The notes under the pieces were generated by a model that saw only the letters and a program-made list of their open reading frames with translations, made no database searches and was not told the DNA's origin. A stretch of 64,000 bases of DNA from Rhizopus arrhizus (lineage: Eukaryota > Mucoromycota > Mucoromycetes > Mucorales > Rhizopodaceae), in contig JAKZZE010000009.1 in NCBI GenBank assembly GCA_024220505.1, positions 1,436,001 to 1,500,000 of the forward strand, in the 5' to 3' direction. Positions 1-11,248 of this stretch are shown one piece after another. Every line of letters starts with the position of its first letter. The stretch's first letter is position 1. The position numbers and the translations under genes are program-made.

Positions 1-293
1 AAAAAAGATGTTTTTGGCTTTGTCCATGATTATAGAGCTATATCTAAACGACATTTATATCTTATAAGTTTTCCATCAGAGATAGATTCTAATTTTCTTT
101 TTTTTTTTGCATTTATATAGAAACTAAACTATTTGCTCTTAACCTTTTATAAAAGCATAAATCAGGAATAAATTTGATCAGTAAGCTTCTGTTGAAAGGT
201 ATATGTATTACAGAGACAGTTGCCATGGTATTAGTTGGTAAATCTTCACGCTTGCTAATTTTTCATTTCGCTTAGATTTCATCCTTTTTTCAG

Positions 294-512
294 GTAAAAT
301 ATACATCAGAATTACTCATAGACGATTGTGAGTGGCCAGACATTACAAAACAGACACTATATCTTTCAAACTTCTATTCAAGGTCTCTACCACCAATAGA
401 GATTCGGTATACAGTTGATATGAACTTAATGGATAGAATCATTATGTATTATTTCTCTGTCAACAAAATTGGAGATTTTTTAAACTTGTATTTATTTATA
501 AAGTTCATTTGA
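294..512 (+). pseudogene. Possible 3' exon of an unrecognised gene, cut by a repeat
   Basis: After a pyrimidine-rich stretch ending in CAG at 293, the frame stays open for 72 codons to a TGA at 510-512. The composition looks protein-like (LLIDDCEWPD, LPPIEIRYTVDM). The last dozen codons already lie inside the 491-913 repeat, so a real coding exon may have been interrupted there. I do not recognise the family. No start or upstream exon is visible in the first 290 bases. This could be chance or an old gene relic. Confidence 0.25.
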
Positions 513-913
513 GCGCGTGATGTTTGTTACAACCATTCTCCTGAACCTGTTCGATTTCATAAAGAAAGGACAAGAAATAAGAAATCTCTTTGAGCTCAAG
601 GATGAAAAAGGGTCAGTGAAACAATGTCTGAATGACAACCTTCTTATCGTTTCTGGAGTCAACCCACAAGAAGCTGACAATGTAGAGGATGAGAATGTAG
701 AGGTTGAGAACGAGTAGCTGTATGCAGCTGAAATGGGTCTAGTTCGAATAGGATAGAGCATAGGATTGGCCAGCGAAAGGATCCAAGGCGGAAGGAGGAG
801 GGCAATTGCACGATTTGAACAAGGAATTTCTTTAAAAAGCTTAAAAGAAGCAGCAGATGAGTATTGATAGTCATAGGTATTTGAAGTGGGCTGTGTATGC
901 TTATTCATGAATG
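491..913. repeat. Dispersed repeat, copy 1 (423 bp)
   Basis: This stretch is almost identical to 11249-11691. Only a handful of substitutions separate the copies, plus a deletion of about 20 bases near 899 in this copy. Both strands carry short open frames, none of which I recognise. On the plus strand a T-run lies just left of both copies, as a poly(A) tail would look for a minus-strand retroelement. This copy may therefore be a 5'-truncated retrotransposon end. Confidence 0.8.
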
Positions 914-1405
914 CCTCGGAATAAAGTTTCCTTGGTCACGCAAAAAGAAAAGCTGTTGAACCACAACTTGTTTCTTAAATCGCAAGATTCAACAATTAAT
1001 CATCGTAATTTAGCCACAATTACTTTTTGTTTGTATCTACACAAGCAAATTAGAAAGTCTGTATTAATTCTTGAAATTACAAAAACAAACATCTGAGTGG
1101 GAATGATCTTTTCATATCCATAAAAGCGCTCTATCTAAAAGGGAGGAAAGAAAAGCCAGGTTGAAATCCTGATGAAAGCTATGGACATCCTGACTCATGT
1201 TATCCTATTAGTCTAAGTTTATTTCTTTTTTTTTCCCATATTCTTTAGTTAATATTGCCAGATAAGGGAAGTAACAAGATTAGTGCTTTTTTGCGCCGAG
1301 GTTTGAAGTCTCTTGTTTCAACTTGCCCAAAGTTGGAGTAACAGTCAATACCAAGGAACTGAAGCGCTTGGCACTAAGTCTTGGACAATTTTTTTTCTTG
1401 TAACT

Positions 1406-1442
<37 letters not shown>

Positions 1443-1747
1443 TATTAAATTCATTAATGATCAGCCTAAAGTATGTATTTTTTTTATGAATAGCATGCTG
1501 CCCATAATGCGTTTTTATTAATTCACTCCCTCATTTTTCTATCCAAGATGTAGTACAAACATGTTGTTTTTGGATTCTTTTCAGACGAAGCAGGGTCATT
1601 TTTTTTTTTTTTTTTTTTACTGCGGTCATATTCGCTCCCAAATAAACATACACAGACGTGATTTTGTGTAATGTTGAAAAGCATATAAAATGAAGGTCAA
1701 TTTTCTTAAATTTTTTTTTGTCGATCCTTTTCATTTATTTTAAAAAA
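914..1747. other. Intergenic stretch with A-tract
   Basis: No supported gene. It holds an A-tract of about 29 bases at 1411-1439 and a T-tract of about 20 bases at 1599-1618, plus decayed low-complexity sequence. The last 70 bases form the likely promoter of the first arrestin gene. Confidence 0.5.
1682..1690 (+). promoter_or_regulatory. Putative TATA box of arrestin gene 1
   Basis: The sequence CATATAAAA lies about 60 bases before the ATG at 1748. The paralogue at 6523 has a similar TATA element at nearly the same distance, which raises its credibility. Assigned from sequence pattern only. Confidence 0.4.
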
Positions 1748-2913
1748 ATGCCATCAGAAAAAGAAGCCTGCTCTGTGTCCATCGAACTTTTACCAGAATT
1801 TGGCTGGTCTATTAACGGCCAACCTGTTTATGGTCCTGGATCAGTATTTCAAGGTATTGTTCATAAAGATGTCTTGAACAAAATATAATTGACATTTAAA
1901 TATTAGGTTACGTGAAAGTAAAGTGTTTAGAAAACATACCACTTGAAAGCATTCGAGTTGCTTTTTATGCTGTTGAAACCATACCTCCTTTTGACATCCA
2001 CTTTGGCACGTTTCGCACAGCCAAGAACACACTTTTCAGTGTTCAGCTTACTCTTTGGGATTCTAAAAAGAACGATACATTAAGCTTTGATCAAGATGAC
2101 GGCACAACTAAACTTCCATTCATCATTCAGATGCCTATGGTTCAATTCCCTCCTAGCTTGAGCCATACACTTTATCGATGCGACTTTCAATTAATCGCCA
2201 TGGTCAATACATCCTCAGAAATAATCAAAGCTGAAAGATCAGTATTATGTATGCCTTATGTTGAGACTCATTTATTAAAGACACCTATGATGATCTCTGT
2301 CAATAAATCTTCACTCTCTGCTCAGCTCAAGATGAGTGCCACAGAATTCGTTCCCAGCGACAGCATAAGTTTAAGTCTACACGTGGGACAGCTTGGAACC
2401 TCTAAAAGAACAGAGTACGTCACTGTGCAACTCAAACTCATTCGAACAGTTACAATAAAAATTTTTGACGACCTACCTGATGATGAAAAAACAGTGGCCT
2501 CCGCCTTACATAGGTTACTCCTAATTCCTACTTCATCCAATGGATCCTATTGCGATGGTGATTTTACTTTACAACTTCCAGCTGATCTCTCACCTTCTTG
2601 TGATTACGGTAATATGGTCAACATCTCTTACAGACTCCAAGTAAAGGTTGAACAAAAGGGTCCACTTGGCGGAATCTGGAATTATACTGCAGCCTTTGAA
2701 GACATACCAGTGACAATAGGAACTCTTGGTTATGGAATTCGACTCTCGGACGAATTCAACACATACTCTCAATATAAAATTGGTGATAATAACAGACTGG
2801 TTGATGTACCTGTTCCAAAATTTATGAAAACAATCGAATATGAAGATGCTCTTCCACTTTATGACTCTGTACGCCTACCAGATTATGATCTCATTACTGC
2901 TATAACATGCTGA
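1748..2913 (+). CDS. Arrestin-like protein, paralogue 1
   Basis: Two exons, 1748-1853 and 1907-2913, joined across a 53-nt GT-AG intron, give a 370-residue protein. The start is the ATG opening MPSEKEACSVSIELLPEFGW, chosen because the following residues align with the paralogue at 6523. It shares with that paralogue the blocks PVYGPGS near the N-terminus, PFIIQMPM in the middle, and VTIGTLGYGIR before the tail. The overall beta-rich layout and the VYGPGS and GTLGYGIR blocks fit the fungal arrestin (ART/alpha-arrestin) superfamily, whose members act as adaptors for cargo ubiquitination and endocytosis. The C-terminus carries EYEDALPLYDSVRLPDY, with two LPxY motifs resembling Rsp5 WW-domain ligands. 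No transmembrane segment is seen. Arrestin fold is an inference; no substrate can be named. Confidence 0.72.
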
Positions 2914-5639
2914 AACAAAAAAAAAAATAGACTACAATTCATTCATTCTAGATTCATTCATAAACAAGACTGCCCCTCCTCCTTCTCTTTACTGCATTCA
3001 ACTTATATATTCTTCCTTTTCTTTCATTTCATTCTTTTATTTATCTTCATTTTGTATATCATTTATAAAAAGTCCCTTTCTCATTTGAACAATAAAAAAA
3101 AAAAATATTTTCAAAACACAATTAAAAACAGTCGCACAAAGTCTAACAAAAATTTTTCCTTTTGCTCCTCGTTCAACATCACGGCCGTCGCCGCCGTTCG
3201 ATTCAAAGAAAAAAGATTTTCCATTTGTTTTCTTTATAAATTTGAATTGTATTATTATTGTTTTGGTGAGCAATACGTTACATATTGATGATCCTATTAA
3301 TCCGTACTCTTTATTTTTTTTATTAAAATAATGAATTTTTTTTTTTTCAAACAAATAACGCACGAACCCTTCCACATGTACTTCATATAAAAATACATGC
3401 TACAAAAAACTATTTCATCAGATGGCGTTATTATTTTAATTTCTAGTCAAATCTGATTCCATTCCCCTTGCTCGGGTCACACATATATCTGAGCTCTTGG
3501 ATAGAGAGCCCTTTGAGCTCGGTTCACCAAATGGAACCTTCTAAAGAGAAAATAAAGAGCTCATCTAATGCTGTGTCCTCTATTTCTAGAAAATTTTGTC
3601 CAATCAAATTACTGTATTTGATTAAACCATAAATTTATTTCTATGCTTGCTCAACCCAAAAAGGCAAAGGTCTGGGGATGTCTAGAGTGTTCTTTGTCTC
3701 TTGGAAAAAAATCAGACAATATTTGGATTGCTTTAGTTCTCTTATTAAAGTTACAACTATGTTCCACCGACAGGTTCATTCATGTTTTAAATTAAATCAT
3801 TGGCTGTGATCCAAGTCTTTTTATACTTAAATGAGTTGTTTACATTTTCCCTTTGCCTCACGTAAAAAAAAAAAGGAATTGAATTTTCTATAGTATTCAC
3901 TGTTAGATGCTAAAAACAATTTCTATTACAAAAAAAAATAATTCTGCCAAAACCATAAAATACAAATAGTTTTTAAAAGAAAGCTTTTGGTGATTCCTGC
4001 CACAATGAAAAATAGTGTGTCTCTATCAATGATAAGATGATGAGAAGCAAGAAGACTATTGGAAAATTTAATCGCATTTTCTATAAAATACTATCATGCG
4101 TTGATTTTGTTCTAAATTTGAGCTTTTATGGAATCATGTAATACAAGGAACAACACAAATACGTTGGTTCAAAAAGGAAATCATTCCATGTACTAGAACA
4201 AAATCTGAGCCATCAAGAAAGGTTCATCGTATTCAATTCACTTTCTCCTTTAACTTTACTTTTAGCCCCTAGCTGCTCCAGAACATAATATTCCGATGCT
4301 TATTATCACTTATGACATCAAAGTCTTTCCGCTTATAGAATAGTTTTCCCAAAGCATAAATTTATCTTTTGCTCAGTCTTTCTACTACATCTATTCAACC
4401 AAATAAGCCAACATTGTCTCGGCCACTCCGCCCTATGATGCACTCACTTACATTGTCCCTCGCTTCGGAGTAAACGTTCGAAAAAATTGGCCCCTTAAAT
4501 CATATGTAGGCACACACAAGCATAGATAGCAGTAAAATGAGGTCATTGAGAAATGACAGGTGACGAAAGAATTAAGTGGATAGTAGATCTATGGGAACGA
4601 TGTTTGGACCGCCACTCAAAGGATTCTGACTTATATTTGGATAATAAATTGACAGCTTTATTTTGTGTTAATATATGTGATATTGTATGATCTATAGTTT
4701 AACTTGCTTTTTCTAGTCTCCTTTGTTTATGAAATAAAAGAATCAAAGAGATATGAAAAAGCAGAAAGAAAAAATCAGATGCGCAAATTGTTTGGAAAAA
4801 ACTAAAATTATATAAAAAAGACCAGCTCCTTCAATAGTCTGTACTACTTTATAAACCATGCTCTAACGTGCCCTACTTTTTTAAAAACAGATATAAAAAA
4901 AAAAACCATAGGCTTGTACAAATATGAAAATAGGCGCACAAAAGCAAGTATATATTAAACCATAATTGTTATCTCTCTTTTTTTTTAAAAAAAAAAAAAG
5001 CAAGTTTGATTATACGACAGTAACAAGTTATGACTAAGAAACATTCATTGTAGGTCATTCATTTAGATGATATGTGACACCAAGAGTGTGATGATGACGC
5101 ACTCTGATGATGTATGCTGCTTGATGTCTAAGAAAGTAAAGATTGTTGAGACATGTCGAAGATCTGAAGAAAGATGTATATCCTTTGTCTACTTCTGTAC
5201 GCTTTGCAAATACTTGCTATGTTTACGTTTCAGTCAACAGTAAGCTTTCGTGAAGAATTTAGATAGAAAGTAAGTCTAAATTAAAAAGTAATGAGTAAGG
5301 GTTTTGACTGACATCGATTAGCATGATAGACAGTTAATACATAGTAATTAAGTAATATCTGTTTGTAGAAAGAAGAACACCAGGATACATGATTTTTAGC
5401 AAAACAAAGATAAAAAAATTTTCAACTGACTTAAGATCTATTTGAATAAATTGAATAGCTGTCTAAGTCTTACAAATTAATATATGCTGTGTAGATAGAT
5501 GATGATAATACGATGGGAAGTGGGTAAAGTAAGAAACAAGAAGCAAGGCTTAGGACCCAGCCAAAGTACGTATGTATACATGTATGTAGGTATCGTAAGA
5601 CGTACATATAGATCTATGATTGCCCGTCTCCCAAACCTC
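2914..5639. other. Long AT-rich intergenic region
   Basis: No gene is supported here. It is rich in A and T runs, including a T9/A13 block at 4978-4999, and short open frames of low complexity. The frame starting at 5499 leads into the transposase relic that follows. Confidence 0.5.
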
Positions 5640-5939
5640 CATAATATCTCCCCAGTTACACTTGACGAGCATGAAATGTTTGGTCGCTATCTTATCTTAG
5701 ATAACGCCGTTATACACAAGATTGCTGCTGTCCAAGATCTCATCTTTCCTGGATCCAATTGACTTTTTTGGTCAAAAGTCAAAGCTGGCGTAAAGAGAGA
5801 CTGTCTCACTGCAACAAATAGTTTGAGTGCTAGCGTTACTGAGTCAGCAGAACGGATGATTGTAGACGACTGCTACAACTGGATTAAGCATTCTGCTTCA
5901 TTTTTTGATAGGTGTTTGGCACTTGAGCCCATGCTTTAG
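5640..5939 (+). pseudogene. Tc1/mariner (IS630-like) transposase C-terminal relic
   Basis: The frame reads LILDNAVIHK, matching LVMDNAPIHK of the intact transposase at 19857-21239, so the second catalytic Asp is kept. Downstream the same frame continues through a stop at 5761 as LFWSKVKAGVKR and then CLALEPML, matching LFWSKVKYGVKR and CLALEKNL of the intact protein. A deletion between these blocks removes most of the YLPPYSP region, and the catalytic Glu is replaced by the stop. It is clearly inactive. No terminal repeats are visible around it. Confidence 0.85.
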
Positions 5940-6522
5940 TAAATTATGTTGCAATTTTTTTTTTCTGTAGAAGGAGGATTTGTATTCAGGTTAATTTGCC
6001 CTAAATAGTGGTCAAATGAGACCTCAATCCGAAATATAACAACAGTTTAAAATGGCAAACTTTCTTAAAAAAAAAAGAAGGATGGGAAATATCTATGGCT
6101 GCGGCAGAGTGTTGTGTACCAGCATCCGGATGTTTGTAGGGCGAGTTTAAAATTGACTGCGCGATTCAAGGTCCTTGGGTGGGAAAAGGAGAAAGATCGC
6201 CAAGTCAGACGTATGCTTGGGTGATACTTGGCAAACAATAAATTTTGTATGATAAAAAAAGCATCAAGCAAAAAAGAGTACAGAGGATGTGATATGCAGA
6301 TGAATATTTTTATAAACTTGAAGAAAATATATTGTATTGTACATTAACGTAATAGTGTCTTGTTTCTGCTTTGTTTTCTTTTTGTTTTATTTGGCCAAGC
6401 GTATGCCAAACTAGGTTCAAGATTTGATTTGAAAAGTCCGAAGTCTTTGAGTCATTATATAAAAAGGGGGAAGAAAGAAAAAGTTTCAGAATAAAACTTC
6501 ATTTTTTTACAAGTAAACAATT
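5940..6522. other. Intergenic region with putative TATA box for arrestin gene 2
   Basis: No gene is supported. A clear TATA element (TATATAAAAA) lies at 6455-6464, about 60 bases before the ATG at 6523, followed by a purine-rich leader. The first half is decayed sequence that may belong to the transposase relic. Confidence 0.45.
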
Positions 6523-7674
6523 ATGCTTGAAATAAGCTTATTACCAGAATTTGGTTGGTCTATTAAAAATGAACCAGTCTATGGACCTGGATCAGCATTT
6601 CAGGGTAACATGGAGATTATTTATTATTCTTCATACATGTGCTTATCTCATTCTTTAGGCTTTGTAAAGTTAAATATATCAGAAGAAAAACTTCAGGCAT
6701 CCGATCGACTTCGTATCGTATACCATGCAACCGAAGCAACGTATGGAGTTGCTGATATCTCACCCATCTACAGCAATCAGCTATTTGGATCACAAAAAGT
6801 ACTTTGGAAAAAAAGCAATGGACCTCTGATTAAGCCTCATACAGAGATTGTTTTTCCTTTCATTATTCAAATGCCCATGATCCAATTCCCTCCCTCGACA
6901 AATATCACATCCGATAGCAAGGTCTTGGCCTATCACACCAATTTCACACTTTCAGCCTTTTTGGACTCTGAAAGTGGAGATTCAATCATAAAGGCACATA
7001 AAAAGATATTGTATATGCCATTTATAGAGACCACGATTTGCAAGCAGCCTATACTGATTTCTTCAAAAAAGTCTGCCAATGGTGCATCAGTCAGTTTATC
7101 TGCTATGGACTATCTCCCAGGGAACTCAATTTCTGTTCAACTGACCTTGGACAGCTCTCTCCAATCTTCTGCTGATTCAATATCCATAAGTCTTTACCAA
7201 CTACAGACCTGGCGAAAGATACCAGAAAAAACAAGATTATTATTCAATACTGAGAAAAAGTACAAACATCTTATTTCAGACCAAACGACCAAAATCGAAG
7301 CCGGCACATCCACTCATCAACTCAAACTGGACATTCCAGTAGAAACAATACCTTCTTTTTCATACAGCCCGGTATTTACCATCGGATATCAATTACAAAT
7401 CAAGTTGAAAAAGAAAATATGGTCACAGTCCATTGAATTTCCGAATATACCAATTACTATTGGTACTTTAGGATATGGCATTCGATCTTCAGAGGAGATC
7501 AAGGTGTATTCAACTTTCAAGAGTGTCTTTTCTGAAGAACGACAGGATGATGATATGGCTACTTTACCGGCTCCTAGATTTTTAGATGTTGTTGAATATG
7601 AAGACAGTTTACCAATTTATGAAAATATTAGACTACCAACTTATGAGCATGCTACTGTTAATATGTGCAATTAA
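6523..7674 (+). CDS. Arrestin-like protein, paralogue 2
   Basis: Exons 6523-6604 and 6659-7674 flank a 54-nt intron and give 365 residues. The intron is a multiple of three and has no stop, so the unspliced frame is also open (383 residues). Comparison with paralogue 1 shows the intron lies at the same codon, after FQ in PVYGPGSAFQG, which supports splicing. Shared blocks include LLPEFGWSI, PFIIQMPMIQFPPS and ITIGTLGYGIR. The tail reads VVEYEDSLPIYENIRLPTY, again with two LPxY motifs. It is a probable arrestin-fold trafficking adaptor. It sits in the same orientation as paralogue 1, 3.6 kb downstream with a transposase relic between, consistent with a tandem duplication. It converges on the dioxygenase gene, with only 123 bases between the stops. 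Confidence 0.72.
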   Translation: MLEISLLPEFGWSIKNEPVYGPGSAFQGNMEIIYYSSYMCLSHSLGFVKLNISEEKLQASDRLRIVYHATEATYGVADISPIYSNQLFGSQKVLWKKSNGPLIKPHTEIVFPFIIQMPMIQFPPSTNITSDSKVLAYHTNFTLSAFLDSESGDSIIKAHKKILYMPFIETTICKQPILISSKKSANGASVSLSAMDYLPGNSISVQLTLDSSLQSSADSISISLYQLQTWRKIPEKTRLLFNTEKKYKHLISDQTTKIEAGTSTHQLKLDIPVETIPSFSYSPVFTIGYQLQIKLKKKIWSQSIEFPNIPITIGTLGYGIRSSEEIKVYSTFKSVFSEERQDDDMATLPAPRFLDVVEYEDSLPIYENIRLPTYEHATVNMCN

Positions 7675-7797
7675 AGTATACAAAACAAAAGAGGAGGAAG
7701 GACGGAGCATGCTTTTGTCAATTTATGTATTGATTTTTAATATTTATGTGCTATGTAAATAAAAGAGTATTTTTTTTTATGGAAAAAGAAACTGTTG

Positions 7798-10330
7798 TTA
7801 CTCTTTATTTTCCTTTTGTATAAATTGTGGTGTGATAAATAGCTTCTTGACTTCCTGAGGAGTAAATCCGCCAGAAGAAGGATGGACGTCAGGGAAAAGT
7901 TTGGTAAGCATTTCAGGAAGAACACGTTTGTTAGCGTTAGGGTCACCAAGTATATATTCATAACCCCAGTTTGTTAAATTGGTAGGTGTGAGCTCTCTTG
8001 CTAATATACGATCTACATGATGAGAAGAATAAGTAATCCGTTAGACATCATGTATCAAATATCTTACCACCACGTAACAAGTTCACTGCATCACTTAAGA
8101 TAGCTCTACTCATCGTATAAGGTAAGCGAAGACCAGTGACCTTGGTTCTTTCAACCATCAAACCAGTATAAAGCTCAACATGATCAGGGGTACCATACAA
8201 CTCTTTCAATGCTTGCTGAACACTAGGTTTTTCTGAAAAGTCTTCAAAGGTTTCCAATGTTGTCAAGTTTAAGAACTTTCTAAACTCGTTAAAGGTACAG
8301 ACGCCAAGAGCACGAGCTTGATTGATACCAGCAATTTCAACATGTTCCAATGCTGCAGGTGTATTTTGTCCATTTCTGATAATACGCGTTTAGAGTTAGT
8401 CATGTTTCACTACACACAGTAACCTTCTTACCCAATTTCTGAAGCATATTGTGTATATCCAGATTTTAATGCTTTGATGATATCACCATCAGGGAAACTA
8501 CCGGTTTTGATATCACGGTGAGCACCAGCAATAGGTAAGCCTTTCTCCAATTCTTCTTGACTAGCATGTACAAAATGCTCATTGAATTTTTTAGCCATGA
8601 TATCAAACAAACTTTCGTTATCAACAGAGGGTCTTTCCGCCTTGGGCATGGTCTGTACAGGACACTGCTTAGAGGTTCCATTGCCAAAGTCCCCTCCAAG
8701 GACAGACATGACTTCAGAAATCCATTCGGAGTCTTGTTTACCAATAGCCGGATGCCAACGGTAAATAACGTTGAACTCGATCGAGACAGCATTACCGTAG
8801 ACAGGACTCTCTGCTTCTGCCAGTGGATCCAAAAAGAAGTCTGAATCGGCTTCTGTACCGATGATCGTACGAACATAGTCGTGGAGGATAGCATTGGCAT
8901 AGCAGCCGTTGTTAACCAAACGAGCCGTTTGGAAAAGTTTTTCGTCTTGCTCTTCTTCTGTCGCCAAGGCTTTACCAGGGCCATAGGAGAAACGTTCGTT
9001 TTCATTGATCTCCAATAGCTTTTTGGCAATGTAATTGTGGTTACGAGAGAACACAACCATCAAGGCAGACACACCTAATCCACAGAGTTAATGAATGTTT
9101 TTCTTTTATATCAAGTATGTTTACCTGGTGGTTGAATGACAAGACGCTTATCGTACCACTGATCAGGCTTCAGCAATCCATTTTTCATTTGACGAATGGA
9201 TACCTGCTGTTCACGGTTATTACCATAAAGTATAGACCTAAGAAGTTAAAGTTGAGGTTAGTGAAAATACAAAAGCATTCTATTCCTATTTACAAATCGG
9301 CATAACTCGTAGTCAAGTTGCGTTGAGGATTTGATGGATCCGTGTGGAATAAATCATGAGTGATGAGGATGGCCAAGTACAGCAACAACATGTTAATACC
9401 ACTCTTGTGTTCAGTAAATTCACCATCTGGCCGTTTTAAAAGCTTATCAAAGACTTCTTTAGCTGACGGAAGGTTCACATTGTTATTTCTTAAACTTCTG
9501 ACTGTCCTAACATAATTATTCCCAGCCTTTCCCTATATTCATCATGTTCATCGTTTGTTTCAACTCAGCCAGAAAAAAAAATAGGGACTTACGACATCAG
9601 GAAACATAATACTGTTTTGAGAGCCATCAGCAGTACGGAATTGATGTCCTACATAGTTTGTATATGGCTTTGGTATATCATTCTAAATGACAAGGATGAG
9701 CATCAAAGGTTCCTTATGGGTGTATTTAGACTTACGTAAAAAGTAGTTATCAAAGGCTGTGTGACGACAGTGATTAATTCTTGATACTCAGGGCCTAATT
9801 GGCCCAAGATGTTCATGACGGTTTCAAAAGTGTTATTTCGATCATTGACTGGGTATTTTTTACCAAGCAAACTATTAAAAAGAAGGCTGTATTAGAAAAC
9901 AGGGGGTTTTTTTTTGCTTTGAATTGACTTACCGTTCAGAAATAGCTCTTACTAAGGTTAGTTGTTGACTGATGGGTAAGCTCAAGACATCCTTAATGGA
10001 ACCAGTGTTTATAGGAGTAATTCCTAAAGCATACTTTATGTTCTCTGTCAGTGCCTCCCAAGTCCATCTAGCACCTGTAGGTTGACTGGATTGACTAGGA
10101 TCCAAAGCAGCAGCCTTCTTTTTATCTTGTTTGACCTTGACATCATTGACAATCAAATGAAGACGTTTCAAGAGGTCTTGATGGTCATCACAACATTCAA
10201 TGTCATGAAGATGATCCTTGACATCTGTCTGGATGGGTAGTGTATATACGGATTAGTAATTATCAAAGTTTACACATGGCTTTATTCTATATACCCTTAT
10301 CAGATGAGTTGGAGTTAGATTGTAGAGCAT
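7798..10330 (-). CDS. Fatty-acid dioxygenase (psi-producing oxygenase / linoleate diol synthase type), no P450 domain
   Basis: Nine exons (10330-10295, 10228-9933, 9871-9736, 9682-9593, 9532-9294, 9237-9125, 9074-8432, 8375-8068, 8012-7798) give 691 residues. It belongs to the animal heme peroxidase/cyclooxygenase superfamily. Visible marks are the family block GKAGNNYVR at residues 187-195, the distal-His segment ITHDLFHTD (His245), the LSILYG block, and YRWHPA with the catalytic-type Tyr408 and proximal heme His411. Known relatives oxygenate linoleic or oleic acid to hydroperoxides that become signalling oxylipins. Classical Ppo enzymes of Ascomycota carry a C-terminal P450 fold that isomerises the product. 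This protein ends about where the dioxygenase half ends (KRVLPEMLTKLFPDVHP, then the stop), so it likely makes hydroperoxides only. The 12-codon first exon is the least certain part. Confidence 0.85.
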
Positions 10331-11248
10331 TGTAAGAATAAAGTTGAAAGAAAAAAGAAAGAAGCAAGTAAAGAGGTATTTAAATGATAAATACGATTGT
10401 ATTACGAGTAAATTTATTTTGTTTCTTTATTATTATTTGATATATTAGCAATGCACTTTCTTTTTTTTTTTGTTTTGTTTTGAATATAAATAAATCGGAG
10501 GCTTTTAGATTAAACTCACGTACGTTCCATTTAGTATGATTTATTTACTGTTTCACAATTATGCATTTACCAAAACAGAATTTTTTTTTTTGACGATGGC
10601 TCATGTCAAATGTTAATTCTAGTCTGTCAACGAAGCCTCTTTTTTATTTATCATATGCCCCGGTAGTTGTAATTTCATGAAGCATAAAAAAAAAAACAAA
10701 TAAAAATAAGGATCATCCTGTTTCATAAAAGTGCATTAAAATATACTGTGCTCTTATAAATAAGACTATTGATTCTTTAAGATGCATTTTACTCACCAGA
10801 ATTTATCTATGCGCTCTGAAATCTATTTTGCGTAACGAATTTTAATTTTTATATCAAATTTGATGTTCTGTGAACGAACATCCATTCATTCATTTCATTT
10901 TATAAAAATCAGTGCTTTAAGATACAGAAGTTTGTTTCTTGAAACGATTTTTTTTTAAAAAAAAAACAAAATACTTCAATGAGACTCTTACTCTCAATCT
11001 AATGAAAGTTGAAAGGAAGCAGAATGATTTATATAAAGTCGCTAGCTTGGAACGACACGAGTGGCTACCAGGCACAGATATGAAGTCCTTAAAAAAGAAC
11101 AAGAGTCAAATCTAAAAAGGGTTATGAATTTACAAAGATTCTTTAGAAAAAGCTTAATTAATGAAATTAGGGACATCATTCATGTTGAAATATTGCATAG
11201 ACTCATCAGGCTCATTGTTATGAAGTATTTTGTTTTTAGGGATTTTTT
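10331..11248. other. Intergenic region upstream of the dioxygenase gene
   Basis: AT-rich sequence with a T9/A10 block at 10948-10966. It should hold the promoter of the minus-strand dioxygenase gene, but I cannot point to a specific element. No gene is supported. Confidence 0.4.

Noticed and set aside
5499..5762. 87-codon frame as a stand-alone gene
   Set aside because: Its C-terminal part is the transposase relic, and the rest is unrelated AT-rich sequence.
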